From the NCBI GenBank assembly GCA_002150815.3, contig NDFF03000038.1:372001-436000 (forward strand): 64,000 nucleotides of DNA, in the 5' to 3' direction. The notes below the pieces were generated by a model. That model saw nothing but the letters and a program-made list of their open reading frames with translations. It was not told the origin of the DNA and ran no database searches. Origin of the DNA: Grammothele lineata. Its lineage: Eukaryota; Basidiomycota; Agaricomycetes; Polyporales; Polyporaceae. Shown one piece after another: positions 57,653 to 64,000 of this stretch. The number at the start of each line of letters is the position of its first letter. Positions within the stretch are counted from its first letter, which is position 1. The translations under genes were made by a program, and so were the position numbers.

Positions 57653-59502
57653 ATGCGCTTCTTCGATCTCCCGCAAGAGCTGCAGCTCTCAGTAATCAGC
57701 ACGTTGGATCCCCAGGATATTGTCAGTTGCTCTGAGGTGAGCATGACGATGCTCTCTCGTCCTCTTTGAAGCGCTGATGGCACCCGATTTCAAGAGCTGC
57801 AAGGCTCTTGCAGACCTCACCCAGGCTGCCGTAATCCAGTACCAGCTGAAGCTTTCCGCAGCTGGCATGATGCCCTCCGCTTTCGGCCAGACTCGACCAG
57901 CAGCCGAGGGTCTAGAGGCATTGGCAGCGTACGAGCGAGCTTGGGTACAGTCCACGTTCTCAGAGGATACGCTCCTGCGCGCGGAGGGTTCTGGCCCTCC
58001 ATTTCCTGAACTCGACGTCTTTCCTTGCACCGATGGCTTCGTCCCTGTTGATTGTGGCGAGCGGGGAATCGCACTTGTCAGGCCGAAATCCACAGCTCGC
58101 GGGGTTACGCACGAGAAGCGCGTTGTTATGAATCAATCCTTACACATACCATTCGTATGTCAAGTCGTGGTGGACTCGCATCAGGATCTGATCGCCCTTG
58201 TCGGGCAGTCCGAAGAACCTCAATATCCCCCCCGGTAAGCGTATGCGCTATGATCTCGTTAATCGGCGCCTGGGAGCTAAGAGTAACACTAACTGACTGG
58301 TTCTACAGTTTGGCTGAGTGTCATCTTCTGTCGTTGACGAAACCGCATACTCCGCATCTTCACGCAACGAAGAGCGTCCTCAATCACGATGCGGAAAAGG
58401 CATCCTCCCTACTAGACCATTACGGTCTCCGTATTTCCGGAACCTATCTGGCGTGGGCTGTGATGAGCAGAGGTAAACATATGCTGTGCTTGTTCAATTG
58501 GAAGACAGGAGATATTCTGTGGGTGAGTAAACACACTTAAGGTCGCGCCCGATATGTTGATTGAGTCTGGACAGTCCTACCAAAGTTGGGCCAAATTCTC
58601 AGTCGAGTTCCTTGACAATGATTTCATCATGCTCCTCTCCGACGACGCGATCACAATCCGTTCACTTGTACACCTCAACGGGGGTGCTCTCTGCCACCTT
58701 GCCTTGCCTGGACCAAGCCCAATGAGAGGGATAGCTCGACCCGTTTATTATCGCCAGATTACCTCGCTCGCAGGCAGCAAATCCCATGTAAATCATGACC
58801 CATCATCGGCCATCATAGCTCTGGAAATGTATGGTCCCAGCCCTCATCCGGGCAACTCTGTGGTCCTTGTACCTCGTGTTGCAATCAACAGGCAGCTCGC
58901 ATGTGCGGCGGTAACCGCTGAGCATCGTCCATGGAATATCTGGAGCTCCGGTAGCTACATTCTGTGCCAACGCAAGTGCTCAGGATCCAGGGCGATACAC
59001 CCAACATTGTCCGCCGCAGGCTCGCGTCTCGTCGCAGCGTTCAGGCGCCTGCCCGCCGTCGTGCAGAGCGATCGCGATAGCGTTGAACCCGGAACTTCGA
59101 CAGTGACTCGCGTCGAAGTGTTCATATTCTCGCTGACTCCCCACTATGGCGGTGAAGTTCTGAACGCTGTCGGAAGTCCCGATGAAGATCAAAGTAATCT
59201 CGAAGCGCGGCAACGAGCAGAGGAGTTCTTCGAGATCTCTGGTGGCCCGGACGAAGGCGGCCGCGCAACGCCTTATGCCCTTCGCGTAATGCACAAAGCA
59301 GTTGTATTCGAAAGGCCACCGGAGATCAAGTTAGAGCATGTCCGCGTAGAGCTCACCGATGATGGGGCAGTTGTGAGTGTACGTCTTTTCAGACCTCAGT
59401 TTTGTCGCTTACTGTGAAGTAGTACTGACGCGTTCCTGCTTTCAGAGAACCATGAGAACTCACGAGAGCGTGCGCATCCAGTCTTATTCATTCTCGGTTT
59501 GA
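57653..59502 (+). CDS. F-box protein with predicted beta-propeller-like C-terminus (family member 4)
   Basis: Five exons (57653-57736, 57795-58234, 58309-58522, 58575-59378, 59446-59502) give 532 aa. F-box FFDLPQELQLSVISTLD then IVSCSE/SCKALADLTQAAV. The family blocks are present: QYQLKLSAAGM, HLLSLT, GTYLAWAVM, MLCLFNWKTGDILW, FLDNDFIMLLSDDAIT, NIWSSGSYI, TRVEVFIFSLTP, VRVELTDDGAVVS. The short last exon ends SYSFSV, matching in style the HSFTV, FYSLLS and FRFLLS ends of other members. It is closest in place to member 5. Confidence 0.83.
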
Positions 59503-60501
59503 TTGTAATGATGTAGTATAGTACCTCAATATAGACCAGCGTTTGATGACAATGCTCGGGCTGTGAACTGGTCGGAAGGATGATGATCGTGGGGACTCGA
59601 GAAACTCAGAACTCGTCATCTCGAACTCCTGACGAAGATGGCAGAACAGCCAAACAGTGATAAACATCTGCGCTCATTTGTGTCACGTGGCTGCCAGACA
59701 CCCTCGAGTTCTGTGAGTGCTATGCGAGACGTTTGCTTCTTCACCCATTTTCTTTGTTATTCTTCGTTCTCCCTCATCAGTCTCTTGAACACTTTCTACG
59801 GTTGAGACTCACAAAACTCCGTATTCTCTTCACATCCCCGATCCACTTGCAGCTAGGTCATCGTGTCCAACACTCAGGCTACTGTGATCAGTCAACATGG
59901 AACTTCGACGCTATGCGCTTGGACAAGAGCCCTGGAACAATTTTAGACGTATCAAGCTGGAGAGCGAGAATCGCGACAGTTGATGGAACAGGACGTCTGG
60001 TACGTACTCTCTTCAAGTGATGCCTTTGTGGAACGACGACGTGAGCTTCTGCCGACAGCTCATAAGGTCGCAAATCGAGACGATCTTGTGCTTGAGACGT
60101 ACAGTTTTAACAAGTACAACTACTTTGATGCCTTGGTGCGTTTAATGACCAAGCTTTGGTGGCCATTTACACCCTGTTTCCCCTCAACTATCCCGTCCTC
60201 CCCACTGGTCTTCACGCGGCGGCCGATGATGTCGATGACCTTCGGCCAGAGAGGAAATTGTGTCATGTCGCCTGTAGTCACGGCTATAATCATGTCTTTG
60301 CAGTGTCCATAAGTACGCCAATACATGCTCTGGCGTGATTGCCAATCTTTCTTAACGCGTGCCTGCCCGCCTGTGCCCGCCATGCGGCGTTCCGCGCTCA
60401 GCGCATTGCCCACTTGAGAGCCAAACCTCGACACGCAAACGAGAGTCCGCAGCTTGCATCTTCACTTAGTCTTCTACCTCCTCATCTTCCGTCACTCCAC
60501 C
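59503..60501. other. Intergenic region, no supported gene
   Basis: A plus-strand frame at 59733-60020 is open for 95 codons but has no recognisable domain. The last 130 bases are pyrimidine-rich and serve as promoter/leader of member 5. Confidence 0.45.
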
Positions 60502-62317
60502 ATGCCGCCTTGCTTTACTGAGCTACCGGAAGACATTATACTTGCTGTGATCACCAATCTCGACGCCCCAAATGTCATCAATTGTGCCCAGGTCAGTCCA
60601 CTGAATCCATGCACCTACGATTCGGCGATCTCGCTCATCCCACGGCCCTTAAGACGTGCAGAATCCTAGAGTCCTTGTCTCGAGATGCGTCCATTCGACT
60701 TAAACTCAGCCTCTACGTGATCGGCATGATGCGAACACGTCCCAGTCCCAGTTCGTCGTCTGCTATCGACTGCCTCACTGCGGCTCGCAGTTACCAGGAC
60801 GCCTGGACATCGTCACGTTTCGTTTTAGACGAGGATCTTTCCGCGGGTCCCGGCCCAAATCTCCAAAACTTTTGTCCGTCGACTGATGACTTCATACCTG
60901 TCATTATATCCGACAGACGACTGAGGCTGTCGTGCTCGGGAAGCAGGTCGCGTCGTGTTGGCCGAGTCCAGTATTTGCTGGCCCTATCTCACCTTCAGCT
61001 GCCTCTCAATGACATTGTGGTTGACCGCAAACAGGAGCTAGTAGCACTGATAACTCGTCAAGGGGACGGCCTGAACGGGTACGGATTTATGCGTAGACAG
61101 GAGGTAGATGCGCCGACTGATGTCAGCGACAGTCCTTTGCAGATTCACCTTCTACATCTGTCCGATTCCTGCGATCCACACCCAGCTGCCCATGCGCCTA
61201 TACTATCTGAAGATGACAACTTTCCTACTGCCGCAGTGGTCACCGTGTATCACCACGAGCAGGTCTGCATCTACGGAGATATACTTTTGTGGGCAGTTGT
61301 TTGTACACAGCCGTTGCGCATCAGGATGTATAACTGGCGTAAGGGGTTTCTGATGAATGTACGCTGTCTCTTCTATCCTCTGTGACTTTCCTCGCTAATT
61401 AATCATGTACGCAGGAATATTCCTTCGAACACTGCATCAGGTTTCTCCCCCTGGATGACCTTCACCTCCTCGTTCTTCACACTGGCAAGAACAAACTCAG
61501 TATCCACCCGTTCCCTGATATGGAAACCCGCCTGTGCGAGTTTCTGCTTTTCCAGGGGACACGCGAGAACTCGGTCTGTCTAGAAACGATATATCCCACT
61601 GGAACACTTTCTACACCTGCCGATCGCGGGTTGTTCCATTCGGACCCATCTCACTCGCTTGTGGCAATCACTCTGTACGTCAGCCTTCTACAGAGCGACA
61701 TAGATCGCTACCTGCTTCTTGCCCCCCAGTCTACCTTCTTGAACTGCCTGTCTTCGATGTCAGCCGACCCACATCACTCGATGGTGTTCCCGTGGGAGGC
61801 ATGGGGCCCAGCCGGTGCCCGCCTTCTGCGCGTACGCGAGCCTGGCGTACATTCCGTACAATATTCCGTAGCAGGCGCGAGATGCGCCGCCGCCTTCCCG
61901 ACGTATGAAAGAGAAGGCTACGGCTGGATCATTCCCGCGGTAGACATCTTCATTTTCGACCTCCTACCGCGCATTGGGGCCTCCCGGAGTAATCAGCCGC
62001 CCGCCATTGTAGCGGAGTTCTTCGACTTCTCCGACGACCTACTCGACGCGCCACATCTCCAGCAGCCGATAGGCACGACGCACCCGTTCCGTGTGCTTCA
62101 CAAAAAGGTCGTCTACCAGATTCCGGAGCAGAAGCGGCATGGCGCTGTCTCGGTGACGATCACCGAGGATGGACTGGTCATTTCGGTGAGTGCTGATATT
62201 TACCGCAACCGAAGAGATGGTGCCTACGACGTTAATTTACGATTGTGGTGACAGAAAGCGATGTATTCTCACCAGACTAGCCAGTGGCAGACCGTCGTAC
62301 ACTCTTTCACTGTCTAG
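60502..62317 (+). CDS. F-box protein with predicted beta-propeller-like C-terminus (family member 5)
   Basis: Five exons (60502-60591, 60654-61078, 61133-61358, 61415-62185, 62255-62317) give 524 aa in the family's phase pattern (exon 2 is 425 nt, as in member 3). F-box FTELPEDIILAVITNLD then VINCAQ/TCRILESLSRD. Body: SIRLKLSLYVIGM, IHLLHLSDSCD, YGDILLWAVV, IRMYNWRKGFLMN, FLPLDDLHLLVLH, FPWEAWGPAGARLLRV, VDIFIFDLLP, VSVTITEDGLVIS. The NWKTG block is here NWRKG. The last exon ends VVHSFTV. Confidence 0.85.
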
Positions 62318-62598
62318 CAAATATGCGCGGCGGATGAAGAGGCTCGAAATACTGGGACGCTGCTAGGTAGATCGCTGAGTGGTAATTCTCGTTATGTCTG
62401 ACGCTATAAAATTCTGATAGGGTTCATTCAATCCAGTCGTCACACATTCACCTGCGGGTTAACGACCATGTTCAGACGCTATGAGTACCAGCCTGAGCTG
62501 TGCTGTAAACGTGTAATAAACTTCTTTTCCTGTGGTAATCAAGGTCTATTAGGCTACCTGTTCTCGGACCTCCTCTCTACAAGGCGTTCGACGTACTC
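62318..62598. other. Convergent 3' spacer
   Basis: Between the ends of F-box/propeller member 5 and the minus-strand F-box gene. A GTAATAAACTTC word near 62512 could be a 3'-processing signal for member 5. Confidence 0.4.
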
Positions 62599-63899
62599 TC
62601 AACAAAGCACGCGGAGCTTTCCCGCCACATGAGCTCCTGATAATCCCCTCCTTAAAATGCCTATATAGTCCTGTCCCTTTCCAGAAAGCTCCTCTCTTCG
62701 CGCGATGCACGAGACCGTTTCCAGCACAGGAAGACGCTCCAGCGCCGCGTCAAGCTCCTCCCACGGAAGCGCCTCCAGCGCCGGGAGGAACTCGTCGCAG
62801 TGCGCGCCGGAGTGCTCGAGGCGGAGGACGACGACACGGACGCTCGGCGGTACGGAAGAGATGATGGCGACGTTCGCGTCGAACGCCTGGGCGGAGCGCG
62901 ATGCCTTGCGTTTCAGCGCGTCGTCGATTTCTGCGTCAGTGATCGTCGCGAATCGAAGCTTGAGTGTCTCGAGGGACAAGCAGTGCCGCAGAGCGGGCAT
63001 ATTCCACGCGGTCGGCGACCAACTGTCTGTACAGGATTGTTTGCGGGAGTGTGGAGACGAATGATGGGAAGGGACTCACACTGTGGATTGCGTGAGAGGG
63101 CGTCTTGACTCCAGTATGAGGCCATTACGTCTGTCCATAGCTCGCGCAGAGAGCCGCTAAAGAGAGGCAGGACGTCATCTAGCGGGCGCGCATGCGGAAA
63201 GTCGGCGATCGCAACGCGAAGGACGCGCAAGTCCCACGCTGGCTTGTGGTATGCGAAGAGCTGAAGGATCCCGCTATGGCCGGCTTCGCGGGCGAGCGAT
63301 GACCGGAGGTGGAGCTCGTGAATTTGAGGAGGAGGGCCGGACAAGGAGGGGTTTATGTTGGTCCATGGATAGAGAAGCTTCTTGATCTTCAAAGTATTGA
63401 TTTCCGAGAAGAGCGACAGGAGGGCGTAGATGGGCATAAAGGAGCCTGCGACGGGCCGGCATGTGTCGATCGCGAGGCTCTCCACGCAAGGCACAATCCC
63501 GGAGGCGATGTGGTGTGGGTCGCCTGATATTTGCAGTCGCAACAAGGAAAGGTGTTGAATTCCGGGAAGGCGTACGAGCAAGGTAGAAAGCGTGAGGACG
63601 CTTAGCTGTGCGAATGTGGGAATGATGGAGTGCGGCTGGACAACTAGTGTCCGAACGAAGGCTGCTGCTTCTGAGGATGAGCGAGCCCACGATACGAGAT
63701 CTTGCAGCGTGCGTCCGGGAGAGTCTAGTTGATAACAGGTGATAACGTTGAAGAGGTGGAGACGACATGATGGAAGCCACTCGCGGCAGGAAAGTGCACA
63801 AGCTTTGAGCGCATGCGAGGAATCGTGAAGATGATCGATGATGATGTCGACCAATTCCGCTGGCAGTTTACTGCTGGATCTACATCGATTCAGCTGCAT
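62599..63899 (-). CDS. F-box protein with LRR-like body (third type)
   Basis: Exons 63899-63080 and 63026-62599 join in phase to 415 aa. The F-box-like start is SKLPAELVDIIIDHLHDSSH then LKACALSCREWLPSCRLHLF, the common form in agaricomycete F-box proteins. Leucine-rich segments follow (LSVLTLSTLLVRLPGIQHLS, LLRLQISGDPHHIASG, INTLKIKKLLYPW, LRVLRVAIADF, LETLKLRFATITDAEI). It is unrelated in detail to both the 4349-15275 cluster and the propeller family. Likely an SCF substrate receptor with unknown target. Confidence 0.85.
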
Positions 63900-64000
63900 A
63901 ACACTGAGTAAAGCCTACAATCGCAAGTCAGCACGAGTTTCAACAATAGCCGGTGAATATACTGCGTTTCCATAGAGCACGTCAGGTGCCTCTGCCGCTG
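63900..64000 (-). promoter_or_regulatory. Upstream region of the last F-box gene (cut by window end)
   Basis: The 100 bases above the start at 63899 must contain the leader and possibly the core promoter. No specific element is recognised. Confidence 0.35.

Noticed and set aside
59733..60020. 95-codon frame between two F-box/propeller genes
   Set aside because: It shows neither the F-box nor the body blocks of the family, and no partner exon was found.
1..64000. CRISPR arrays, rRNA genes, bacterial-type operons
   Set aside because: No regularly spaced repeats, no rRNA-like conserved blocks, and the genes are spliced eukaryotic genes.

Overview
The window is a gene-dense piece of a filamentous basidiomycete nuclear genome, most likely a polypore-like Agaricomycete. 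Nearly every gene is cut by several short GT-AG introns (about 50-80 nt). The sequence is GC-rich, spacers are short, and the families are typical of this group: F-box expansions, DUF6533 membrane proteins, a GMC oxidoreductase, a GPI-type alpha-amylase and a KRE6/SKN1 glucan-synthesis protein. No species is claimed. All gene models were spliced by hand, and most close with intact reading phase at every junction.

Layout. 1-387: 3' end of a membrane protein. 1583-15275 (minus): a mitochondrial-type class I/II aminotransferase followed by four F-box/leucine-rich-repeat-like genes. Within it, a unit of about 4 kb (5' half of the aminotransferase plus an F-box gene plus its promoter) is tandemly duplicated; the second aminotransferase is a broken pseudogene, while the second F-box gene is intact. 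16894-19258 (plus): GMC oxidoreductase. 19577-20902: a 1.3-kb block bounded by near-perfect 24-nt inverted repeats, a possible non-autonomous transposon. 21135-23324 and 55160-57298 (plus): two paralogous secreted class C beta-lactamase-like serine hydrolases. 23699-25340 and 34911-36386 (minus): two paralogous single-pass, Ser/Thr-rich cell-surface proteins. 26637-28010 (minus): an AIF/FSP1-like FAD oxidoreductase. 29197-33734 (minus): two DUF6533 membrane proteins that both contain a 16-nt micro-exon. 37644-38111: small heat-shock protein. 39013-41290: KRE6/SKN1-like glycoside hydrolase family 16 protein. 47266-49454 (minus): alpha-amylase. 50036-52437: REX-type 3'-5' RNA exonuclease.

From 41.9 kb to 62.3 kb five members of one F-box family (41891, 44447, 57653 and 60502 on plus; 52791-54829 on minus) share exactly the same five-exon architecture and a C-terminal region that looks like a beta-propeller. 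With the four F-box/LRR-like genes and a further F-box gene at 62599-63899, the window carries ten F-box genes of three types. This points to strong local expansion of SCF-type substrate receptors. No known secondary-metabolite cluster or defence island is visible. The least described features are the five-gene F-box/propeller family, the conserved micro-exon of the DUF6533 pair, and the partial duplications that leave gene 3' ends scattered as fragments.
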